The translations under genes and the position numbers were made by a program. The notes beneath the pieces were generated by a model. It was not told the DNA's origin. It saw only the letters and a program-made list of their open reading frames with translations, and ran no database searches. A stretch of DNA of 5,813 nucleotides from Burkholderiales bacterium RIFCSPHIGHO2_12_FULL_61_11 (GTDB lineage Bacteria; Pseudomonadota; Gammaproteobacteria; Burkholderiales; Burkholderiaceae_C). Below, one piece after another: positions 1-4,715 of this stretch. Positions within the stretch are counted from its first letter, which is position 1. The number at the start of each line of letters is the position of its first letter. The DNA lies in NCBI GenBank assembly GCA_001770785.1, contig MERZ01000203.1, positions 1-5,813 on the forward strand. The letters are read 5' to 3'.

Positions 1-2
1 AT

Positions 3-83
3 TTTCTCGGCATCTACCTCAGCACCTCCACCTTTGAGTTTCTTTCATCATCCGGGGCGTCGGCCTGGATTCATGAAAGTTAG
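3..83 (+). CDS. Possible C-terminal end of an unidentified protein (partial, cut by left edge)
   Basis: A frame open from the left edge reads 26 residues, beginning FLGIYLSTSTFEFL and ending in WIHES before a TAG at 81-83. I do not recognise the protein. The only support is that the frame is open to the edge, has a plausible mixed hydrophobic composition, and ends about 30 bases before the tRNA promoter. A 26-codon open frame can easily occur by chance, so this is a weak call; the stretch may simply be intergenic. Confidence 0.25.
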   Translation, partial: FLGIYLSTSTFEFLSSSGASAWIHES

Positions 84-111
84 CACGGCATTTCATGCGG
101 TCCTTCGCCCG

Positions 112-140
112 CTGGCAGGGCGCCGTGTCACTGCTATAAT
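112..140 (+). promoter_or_regulatory. Sigma70-type promoter of the tRNA-Ser gene
   Basis: A perfect TATAAT -10 box lies at 135-140. It is preceded, with a 17-nt spacer, by CTGGCA at 112-117, which matches 4 of 6 positions of the TTGACA -35 consensus. Transcription would start at about 147, a few bases before the mature tRNA 5' end at 153. That spacing is usual for a single-gene tRNA unit whose short leader is removed by RNase P. The -35 box is the less certain element. Confidence 0.72.
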
Positions 141-152
141 CATGAGCTTCGC

Positions 153-242
153 GGAAGGGTGGATGAGCGGTTTAAGTCACACGCCTGGAAAGCGTGCGTG
201 GGGTTATACCCACCGCGGGTTCGAATCCCGCCTCTTCCGCCA
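153..242 (+). tRNA. tRNA-Ser(GGA)
   Basis: This is a complete class II (long variable arm) tRNA of 90 nt with an encoded CCA end at 240-242. The acceptor stem pairs 153-159 with 232-238, with one G-U pair, and the discriminator is G239. The anticodon stem pairs 180-184 with 192-196 around a seven-base loop with anticodon GGA at 187-189, which reads the serine codons UCC and UCU. A long variable arm with a GTGGG/CCCAC stem occupies about 197-214. The T arm pairs 215-219 with 227-231 around the loop TTCGAAT. The discriminator G and long variable arm are what seryl-tRNA synthetase recognises. A promoter lies upstream and a terminator downstream, so it is transcribed alone. tRNA-Ser 3' ends are common integration sites, which fits the remnants downstream. 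Confidence 0.97.
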
Positions 243-284
243 AAATTGAGTGCATTGACCTCCAATCAAGTGCAACGACAGAGT

Positions 285-311
285 AAAAAGCCCCGCTAGT
301 CGGGGCTTTTT
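285..311 (+). terminator. Intrinsic terminator of the tRNA-Ser transcript
   Basis: A perfect 11-bp stem pairs 285-295 (AAAAAGCCCCG) with 301-311 (CGGGGCTTTTT) around a 5-nt loop (CTAGT). The GC-rich core is followed by a T run on the plus strand and preceded by an A run, so it could also stop transcription arriving on the minus strand. It lies 42 nt behind the tRNA 3' end. Confidence 0.92.
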
Positions 312-356
312 CATGTCCGGACGTCCAACGACGTTTTTTGGAATCCTGCCCTTTCC

Positions 357-399
357 GGTGGTATCGAAGGTGGTATCTTTTTCCAGCAACGGTGGTATC
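357..399. repeat. Three direct repeats of GGTGGTATC behind tRNA-Ser
   Basis: The 9-mer GGTGGTATC occurs at 357-365, 369-377 and 391-399 (GATACCACC on the other strand). Start-to-start distances are 12 and 22 nt. Short directly repeated 9-10-mers of this kind, within about 160 bp of a tRNA 3' end, look like arm-type binding sites of a tyrosine recombinase, but no integrase gene is in the window. The repeats are seen directly; the att-site reading is inference. A 10-bp palindrome, GTTCTAGAAC, follows at 410-419. Confidence 0.6.
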
Positions 400-427
400 G
401 TCGGGTTCTGTTCTAGAACGCTGCCAT

Positions 428-541
428 GCCGCTATCCTGAGCTTTTTGTCCATGCTGCCCATCGGCCTGGAGCGGGCGGATTTGCGGGTCATCCATGCGG
501 CATGGCTCGACGAGCAGATCGAAGTGGTCAGGGCATTGCCC
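428..541 (+). pseudogene. Probable metallophosphoesterase fragment, 5'-truncated
   Basis: An open frame here reads FLSMLPIGLERADLRVIHAA followed by WLDEQIEVVRAL. From memory this matches the segment of PrpE/ApaH-like calcineurin-type phosphoesterases that links the LP-x-x-L strand to the GD-x-R-x-x-HA(A/C)W metal-ligand histidine strand. The upstream GDxxDRG and GNHE motifs that carry the catalytic metal ligands are absent in all plus frames, so the piece cannot be a working enzyme. The same frame stays open to a stop at 692-694, but the later residues do not resemble the family. I see no start or ribosome binding site belonging to it. This is a call from motif spacing alone; chance resemblance is possible. 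Confidence 0.35.
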
Positions 542-760
542 TGGGCAGCGTTCGCCAGCACGACGGAACGCAAGGCCGGCACAGTCCTGGGGCAAGACTT
601 CAAGCTGGCGGCACTGCGGTGGCCTGAGCGGATCGTGCAATTCGACGATGGACACCACGAGATGACACGGCATACCGCTCCGGTGACTGCCTGATTCCTT
701 TTGGTCCCAACCAGGCCGGGCTACAATCCGACCGAAAAGCAGCGGGAGCCGACATTCAGC

Positions 761-876
761 ATGCTCAGCCGTATCGACGAGTTGCTCCCTCATCGCTGGC
801 AGCCTCAGACTTGAGCCTGCAGTCCACGTACACGCTTGCCGGGTGCTCCGTCAAGGTGGCATGGCTGTTTGCTTAC
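761..876 (+). mobile_element. Right-end remnant of an IS66-family insertion sequence
   Basis: A frame reading MLSRIDELLPHRWQPQT stops at 812-814. It resembles the extreme C-terminus of IS66-family transposases (TnpC), where the final residues are typically (S/N)RIDELLP followed by a short tail. About 60 nt past the stop the sequence ends in GCTTAC (871-876). That is the complement of the GTAAGC terminal sequence of IS66-family inverted repeats, at about the distance expected between the tnpC stop and the right end. The rest of the transposase, tnpA, tnpB and the left end are not present. No matching left-end GTAAGC was found, so the 8-bp target duplication cannot be tested. The call rests on two short but independent matches in the right order. 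Confidence 0.55.
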
Positions 877-1290
877 TGTTCAACGACCTCATTTGCCTTC
901 CTTCACGTACCCCAAGTGCATCTCATAGGCTTTGAGCGCATCAGTCTCTGTGCTGATCTGGCACTGGCCTTTTTGCCCTGGCCCTCCCGATGAATGCTGG
1001 CGGTTTTTTCAATCACGGGTGAGACAGCACTGACAGGAAGAGTTGGCGGTCTCCTACAGTTTTGCGTTTTCAAAAGGCAGAAGATGACTTCTCTTCCTGA
1101 GTGAGTTGATGAAAAGTTCGCACTTCCCATCGTGGTACTTTGTTGCCATAAACCGCAAATCTCACGACACGCAGCTCGCTCGGGATGGAGAAGTCCTTTT
1201 CATTCGTTAGAACGTAAAGACACCTTTCTTTCGGGCGCACAGGGTGCCGGACCAGGTGACAACCGATGCTATTCAACAGAGGAGAAACTT
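877..1290. other. 414-bp stretch without a convincing gene, upstream of the Cys-rich gene
   Basis: No frame here has a supported start with a ribosome binding site. A minus-strand frame ending at 889-891 finishes in DALKAYEMHLGYVKEGK, which looks protein-like but is too short to assign. The part nearest position 1290 must contain the promoter for the following two genes, but I found no -35/-10 pair good enough to annotate. The stretch begins exactly at the IS66 right end, so its left part is probably old flanking DNA of another element. Confidence 0.5.
1278..1284 (+). promoter_or_regulatory. Ribosome binding site of the Cys-rich gene
   Basis: AGAGGAG lies six bases before the ATG at 1291. 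It fixes this start over the upstream alternative at 1132 in the same frame, which would add 53 residues unrelated to the compact cysteine-rich domain. Confidence 0.8.
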
Positions 1291-1524
1291 ATGGCGAAAT
1301 GCGACGCATGCGGGAATGAGTACGACAAATCTTTTCAAGTGATGGCGCTGGGTAAAACCTACACTTTCGACAGCTTCGAGTGCGCCATCCACGCGCTCGC
1401 GCCGACGTGCACGCATTGCGGTATGCGCATCATAGGCCACGGTCTGGAGAAGAGCGGCCGAATGTTCTGCTGCGATCACTGCGCAGAGAAGGAGGGCGTG
1501 ACAGAACTGCGCGACCGCTCGTGA
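1291..1524 (+). CDS. Small cysteine-rich, probably zinc-binding protein (77 aa)
   Basis: The 77-residue product has eight cysteines arranged as C4-x2-C7, C31, C40-x2-C43 and C60-C61-x2-C64, plus histidines at 34, 42, 50 and 63. The layout suggests two treble-clef or zinc-ribbon-like metal sites, similar to TRASH- or metallothionein-like small proteins. Landmarks are CDACGNEYDKSF at the N-terminus, TFDSFECAIHALAPTC in the middle and FCCDHCAEKEG near the end. I recall close relatives in many proteobacteria and actinobacteria annotated only as hypothetical or prokaryotic metallothionein-like; no function is established to my knowledge. There is no signal peptide or membrane segment, so it should be cytoplasmic. 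It is followed 32 nt later by the CBS-domain gene on the same strand, suggesting co-transcription. Metal storage, metal sensing or a stress role are all possible. The gene call is firm; the function is open. Confidence 0.9.
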   Translation: MAKCDACGNEYDKSFQVMALGKTYTFDSFECAIHALAPTCTHCGMRIIGHGLEKSGRMFCCDHCAEKEGVTELRDRS

Positions 1525-1544
1525 GTCGCGCTTTCTTTTTTACC

Positions 1545-1551
1545 AAGGAGA
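1545..1551 (+). promoter_or_regulatory. Ribosome binding site of the CBS-domain gene
   Basis: AAGGAGA lies five bases before the ATG at 1557. It selects this start over the longer in-frame opening at 1380, which would lie inside the Cys-rich gene. Confidence 0.85.
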
Positions 1552-1556
1552 TAGAC

Positions 1557-1976
1557 ATGCAAAAGCTTAAAGATGTGATGAGCCGGGATGTGCAGGTTAT
1601 CAGCCCGGACGAAACGATCAAGGAAGCCGCGCAACAAATGCGCAAGGGCAACTTCGGAATGATGCCTGTGGAAGAAAACGATCGCATGATCGGAGCGATA
1701 TCGGATCGCGATATTGCGATCCGCGCGGTCGCCGACGGCAAGGATCCGAGCACCAGGGTGCGCGACGTCATGTCCGAAGGCATCGTCTGGGCTTACGAGG
1801 ATGATTCCGTGGACGATGCGGCCAAGCTCATGGGCGAGAACCAGATCCGGCGCTTGCCGATCGTGAATACCGACAAGCGGCTCGTGGGAATCGTGGCACT
1901 CGGCGATTTCGCCGTTGAGAGCGCCGATATCGAAGCCGCTGGTGAAGCACTTTCGGAAATCTCGAAACCTTCCTGA
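1557..1976 (+). CDS. Tandem CBS-domain protein (139 aa)
   Basis: A stand-alone pair of CBS domains (a Bateman module). CBS1 spans about residues 5-60 (VMSRDVQVISPDETIKEAA, then GAISDRDIAIRAV). CBS2 spans about 68-122 (VRDVMSEGIVWAYEDDSVDD, then RRLPIVNTDKRLVGIVALGD). Such modules bind adenine nucleotides such as AMP, ATP or NAD between the two repeats and act as energy or redox sensors; free-standing versions are often induced under stress or low oxygen. No catalytic or DNA-binding domain is attached and no membrane segment is present. Relatives of this type usually continue a few residues past the EIS-P-motif; here the protein ends EISKPS at a TGA that coincides with the start of an istB remnant, so the natural C-terminus may have been trimmed slightly. 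Both CBS domains look complete. The Cys-rich gene upstream probably shares its transcript. The target protein or process is unknown. Confidence 0.94.
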   Translation: MQKLKDVMSRDVQVISPDETIKEAAQQMRKGNFGMMPVEENDRMIGAISDRDIAIRAVADGKDPSTRVRDVMSEGIVWAYEDDSVDDAAKLMGENQIRRLPIVNTDKRLVGIVALGDFAVESADIEAAGEALSEISKPS

Positions 1977-2095
1977 TTGTGGAGACCGGCAACGAGTCCT
2001 ATCGATTCCAGTACAGCAGCATGGCCGCCAGGTCGCGCATCAGGGATCGCGAGCAAAAACGCAAGGGTGCCAAAACGGCATCATCAGAGATCACC
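1976..2095 (+). pseudogene. istB: C-terminal remnant of IS21-type helper ATPase IstB
   Basis: The plus frame starting at 1976 reads IVETGNESYRFQYSSMAARS and continues RIRDREQKRKG. This matches the conserved C-terminus of IstB, the AAA+ ATPase that assists the IS21-family transposase IstA; the full-length protein commonly ends with a (H)IVETGNESYRF...SRIKAREQ-type tail. The Walker motifs and the first ~200 residues are missing, so it is non-functional. There is no istA. The match begins immediately at the CBS stop codon. The original istB stop is not apparent; the frame drifts into unrelated sequence after about 2095 and ends at 2222-2224. A GTG at 1979 could serve as a start by chance but is not a real gene start. 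Confidence 0.8.
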
Positions 2096-2243
2096 CCCCA
2101 TCGGCCGCATCGGCCCGGTGATGCAGTACGTCAGGGGCCAGCGGGTGCAAGGGGTGAGTTATCTCCTGTACGTCTATGGGTTCGACAAAGACGAAAAGAC
2201 CTTGGTGTTCAGCCAGGAGACTGACAGGGCGCCACGCTGACAT
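2096..2243. other. Unassigned mosaic segment between istB remnant and phage tail fragment
   Basis: Two mutually exclusive short frames are plausible. On the plus strand, the frame closing with TGA at 2238-2240 reads SYLLYVYGFDKDEKTLVFSQ and a short tail, with strong G/C preference at third codon positions, which hints at a real protein end. On the minus strand, an ATG at 2241-2243 sits directly after the stop of the tail-like fragment (TAAATG) and opens 50 codons (MSAWRPVSLLAEHQGLFVFV at its start) to a TGA at 2091-2093, as the next gene of a phage tail operon might. I recognise neither product. One is a shadow of the other. Confidence 0.3.
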
Positions 2244-2405
2244 TTAAGCAGACACGCCAGACGCTGATTCAAGCTGGCGAAGTACGGATGTCAGGGCGTT
2301 GGCGTCTGAACTGCTGGCCACGTTGATAGCGGTTTTGCGCCCGCCGATGTTGACGTTCATCGTGGTAGTGCCGCCCGACGATGCAACGGTGGCTGTGGGG
2401 GCTAC
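2244..2405 (-). pseudogene. C-terminal fragment of a phage tail tape-measure-like protein
   Basis: The minus strand reads 53 residues without a start codon. They begin VAPTATVASSGGTTTMNVNI, continue GGRKTAINVASSSDANALTS and end in VLRQLESASGVSA before TAA at 2244-2246. The pattern of NVNIGG, a short beta strand, a ready-to-load SxxDANAL helix and LRQLE near the terminus is what I recall from the C-termini of tape-measure and related tail proteins of siphophages and phage-like elements in beta-proteobacteria. An in-frame TAG at 2406-2408 (read on the minus strand) cuts it off from anything upstream, so only the tail end survives. The short length and missing start mean gene finders will skip it. 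The assignment is from pattern memory, not from a search. Confidence 0.5.
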
Positions 2406-2600
2406 CTAACTCGCCAGCAAGCCTTTTCCTTGTAGAAGATTGGCGCGTATGGCCTCGGATTGGCGTTGTATTTTCCCGGCCGGCCGGGCGCCACCACTTC
2501 AGCGATCGGTGGCCGCTTTAGCCAGACCAGCCCGGCCGCAACAGCGACATTCTGGTTCGCGCCATCGGCAAGGAACTCACCAAAGCTTGGGCCAGCGCCG
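2406..2600. other. 195-bp stretch with no identifiable gene
   Basis: This lies between the tail-like fragment and the end of the oxidoreductase gene. A minus-strand frame is open across it and ends at 2402-2404 (containing VVAPGRPGKYNANPRPYAPI), but its upstream half overlaps the oxidoreductase in a different frame, so an independent gene is doubtful. A perfect 14-bp GC palindrome, CCCGGCCGGCCGGG, lies at 2475-2488; it lacks a T run on its minus-strand downstream side and is not a normal terminator. No terminator for the minus-strand cluster was found here. Confidence 0.4.
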
Positions 2601-3500
2601 TTACTTCTTTCGCGCAGCCAGCAGCTGGTCGGCATAGTCCTGCCAGCGCGCGCCCTTGCCCAGGCCGGCAAACACGCCAGCCTTGGCCTGATCGGCCACC
2701 CACTGGTGCTTGCTGGCAATGGCTGCGGCCATCAATGGCTCAAAGCCCGCCTCGCGCACGGTGTTGGCCGACTCGCGCATTTCTTCGGCCCGGCGCTGGC
2801 CGTGCTGCACCACCCGGCTGAAGAAATACGCGCCCTGCGCGCTCCAGTCGATGCTGGGAAAGGTTTCCTGCAGCGTCGGCAGCACCTGGTCTTCCACACC
2901 GTAGGCACGCGCCGTCGTGTAGCTCTCAATGACCAGCGCTTCCAGGCCCTTGATCATGATGCTGCGACACATCTTGATGGCGCTGGCCACGCCAAGCTGC
3001 TCGCTCACGGCCTTGGCATCCATGCCCCAGCCGGTCAGCAGCAGCGCAAGTTCGGCGGCTTTGGCCCCGCCCAGCAGCATCGGCACCTGGATGCCGTAAG
3101 GCGGCACGGACGTCATGACGCCCGCTTCCACATAGTGCGCGCCTGCCGCGTCAATCAGCGCCGCGCACTGCTGCTTGGTGCCGGGCGAAGCAGAATTGAG
3201 GTCCAGGAACAGCGCGCCGGGGCGAATGTATTGCGCGGCCTCCTGTGCCACGGCCAGCGTGTTGGACGCGGTCACCGCTGAAATGACGAGTTCGCTCGAC
3301 TCGCACAGCGCCTGCGCAGACGGCTGCGCCACCACGCCCGCCTTCGCCGCATGGCCCAGCTCGGCAGCCTGCGTGGCCGGGTTGGCCAGCTTCACGTCCC
3401 AGGCGGCCATGGCGGTTACGCCAGGTTTGTCTTTCAGGCCGGCGCTGAATACTTTGCCGACTTCGCCATAACCGATCAAGCCAATACGTTCTATTTTCAT
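2601..3500 (-). CDS. NAD(P)-dependent 6-phosphogluconate/3-hydroxyisobutyrate dehydrogenase-like oxidoreductase with DUF1932-type C-terminus
   Basis: The 299-residue product begins with an N-terminal Rossmann fold: GLIGYGEVG at residues 7-15 supplies the GxGxxG dinucleotide loop (G10, G12, G15). A segment typical of this subgroup, DLNSASPGTK, is at 100-109. The all-helical half contains SAIKMCRSIMIKGLEAL at about 173-189; K176 is at the position of the conserved catalytic lysine of beta-hydroxyacid dehydrogenases. The region after about 190 resembles the DUF1932 domain found in cytoplasmic 6PGDH-like enzymes. Family members reversibly oxidise a beta-hydroxy acid with NAD+ or NADP+. The ATG at 3498-3500 is preferred over a TTG one codon earlier; neither has a strong ribosome binding site. 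The gene follows a Bug receptor and Liv-type ABC ATPases on the same strand, so it may act on the imported acid, but the 193-nt gap leaves room for its own promoter. The substrate is not predictable. Confidence 0.92.
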   Translation of the reverse strand: MKIERIGLIGYGEVGKVFSAGLKDKPGVTAMAAWDVKLANPATQAAELGHAAKAGVVAQPSAQALCESSELVISAVTASNTLAVAQEAAQYIRPGALFLDLNSASPGTKQQCAALIDAAGAHYVEAGVMTSVPPYGIQVPMLLGGAKAAELALLLTGWGMDAKAVSEQLGVASAIKMCRSIMIKGLEALVIESYTTARAYGVEDQVLPTLQETFPSIDWSAQGAYFFSRVVQHGQRRAEEMRESANTVREAGFEPLMAAAIASKHQWVADQAKAGVFAGLGKGARWQDYADQLLAARKK

Positions 3501-3693
3501 CAATGCAATCTGTAAAGAATCATGCTCAGTAGCCGAAGCTGTTGGAGTGCACCTAGGTCTTGTGCGTCAAATCCATCAGGTTCGGCACAGGCGTCCAGCG
3601 CGAGGCAGTCCGGCTGCACAGCGCGCAGCCGCGGACTCGCAGCTTATTCCGACGTCTATGTTCAGCGTTTCAAAAACGACTAGATCGGCCACA
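3501..3693 (-). promoter_or_regulatory. Intergenic region with a strong hairpin (stem 3607-3637)
   Basis: The 193-nt gap between the receptor and the oxidoreductase genes holds an imperfect inverted repeat. AGTCC (3607-3611) and GGCTGC (3612-3617) pair with GCAGCC (3625-3630) and GGACT (3633-3637), giving 11 base pairs with a 2-nt bulge and a 7-nt loop. There is no T run after it on the minus strand, so it is not a standard terminator; it could stabilise the upstream mRNA or partly separate expression of the two genes. An 8-bp palindrome, ACCTAGGT, lies at 3551-3558, nearer the oxidoreductase start. A TTGACG at 3570-3565 (minus strand) has no good -10 partner, so no promoter is annotated. Confidence 0.45.
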
Positions 3694-4656
3694 TCATTGT
3701 TTCTGGATTTTGGCGCGCTCGATGACCTCGCCCCAGCGCTTGATTTCGCTCACGAGCAGCGCGGACGCCTGCTCGGGCGTGCTGGAGCGCGCTTCCACAT
3801 GCAGGTCCAGCAGGCGCCTTTCAACCTCAGGGGAATTGAGCGCTGCCACGACCTCGCGGTTCAGGCGGGCTACCACATCCTTGGGCGTCTTGGCCGGCAC
3901 GGCCAGGGCATTCCAGGAAGAAGCCGAGAAACCCTTCACACCCTGCTCCTTGGCCGTGGGCACCTCGGGCAAATAAGCGGCACGTTTGTCGCCGGTCACC
4001 GCGAGCACCCGCAGGACCTTGGCCGAGACCTGCGGCATCACAGGGCTGAGGATCTCCACGGAAGCATCAATCTGACCGCCCCGCAGGGCAGTGATCACCG
4101 CCGGAGAGCCGTTGAATGGCACCACCACAAGATCCAGTCCCGCCGTGGTTTTGAACAGTTCGGCGGCCAGATTCTGCGTGCTGCCGATATTGATGCTGCC
4201 AAGATTGAGCTTGCCGGGATTGGCTTTGGCGTAGGCCATCAGATCGCCGAGTGTCTTGAATTTGGAATCGGTCGTGGTGAGGATGCCGATGTCAAAAAAG
4301 CCCAAAGTCGAAATGGGCGCGAAATCACGCACCGTGTCGAATGGCAGGGACTTGAACAAGCCTTCACTGACCGCATTGCCATTGGACATCAGCAGCAGGG
4401 TGTAGCCATCGGGCTCGGCCTTGCTCACGGCGTCGGCCGCCACGATGCCGCCGGCGCCCGGCTTGTTGTCGATCACCACCGGCTGGCCCAACGACTGCGC
4501 GAGCTTTTGCGCCACGATGCGGGCTGTCAGGTCGGCCACGCCACCCGCGCCAAACGGCACTACGATTTTCAGGGGCTTGGCCGGAAAGCTTTGGGCAGCA
4601 GCCACCTGGACCAGCAGCAGGCTGGCCATACAGCAGGAGAGAATATATTTGATCAT
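3694..4656 (-). CDS. Bug/TctC-family tripartite tricarboxylate-type extracytoplasmic solute receptor
   Basis: The 320 residues are the normal length for the family. The N-terminus is a signal peptide: K3, a hydrophobic core about 5-18, and an AAA-Q cleavage site after residue 21, so the mature protein is periplasmic. The signature motifs follow at once: FPAKPLKIVVPFGAGGVAD at 24-42 and GQPVVIDNKPGAGG at 57-70, then PDGYTLL. These line the carboxylate-binding cleft in Bug proteins, which bind organic acids and some amino acids or aromatic acids. The membrane partners TctA and TctB are not beside it, which is common for Bug receptors in Burkholderiales. Instead it lies 59 nt after a livF-like ATPase gene on the same strand, so it may be co-transcribed with a Liv-type ABC transporter. 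The ATG at 4654-4656 lacks a clear ribosome binding site. The ligand cannot be inferred. Confidence 0.95.
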   Translation of the reverse strand: MIKYILSCCMASLLLVQVAAAQSFPAKPLKIVVPFGAGGVADLTARIVAQKLAQSLGQPVVIDNKPGAGGIVAADAVSKAEPDGYTLLLMSNGNAVSEGLFKSLPFDTVRDFAPISTLGFFDIGILTTTDSKFKTLGDLMAYAKANPGKLNLGSINIGSTQNLAAELFKTTAGLDLVVVPFNGSPAVITALRGGQIDASVEILSPVMPQVSAKVLRVLAVTGDKRAAYLPEVPTAKEQGVKGFSASSWNALAVPAKTPKDVVARLNREVVAALNSPEVERRLLDLHVEARSSTPEQASALLVSEIKRWGEVIERAKIQKQ

Positions 4657-4715
4657 GAGGCAGCTTTCAGGTTTTCAATATTAATGCGCCAAGCAAGGGG
4701 TCGGAACAGGCTGAC

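Noticed and set aside
172..603. Minus-strand frames across the tRNA containing AEEAGFEPAV or RDSNPRWV
   Set aside because: These are the familiar false peptides obtained by translating the antisense of a tRNA T arm and variable arm; there is no ribosome binding site and the tRNA explains the sequence.
959..976. Possible sigma54 promoter (TGGCAC followed by TTTTTGC)
   Set aside because: The GG and GC elements are 13 bases apart instead of the required 10.
1062..1088. Possible Tn402/Tn5053-type terminal repeat (GCGTTTTCAAAAGGCAGAAG)
   Set aside because: It only loosely resembles the known GTCGTTTTCAGAAGACG-type end; there are gaps in the match, no TGTC start, and no transposon genes.
2475..2488. 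GC palindrome CCCGGCCGGCCGGG as terminator of the minus-strand cluster
   Set aside because: There is no loop and no T run on the downstream side of the minus strand; it is kept only as a noted palindrome.
2460..3281. Plus-strand 273-codon open frame
   Set aside because: It lies antisense to the dehydrogenase gene, is rich in H, A, G, R and Q as expected for a shadow frame in high-GC DNA, and has no family resemblance.
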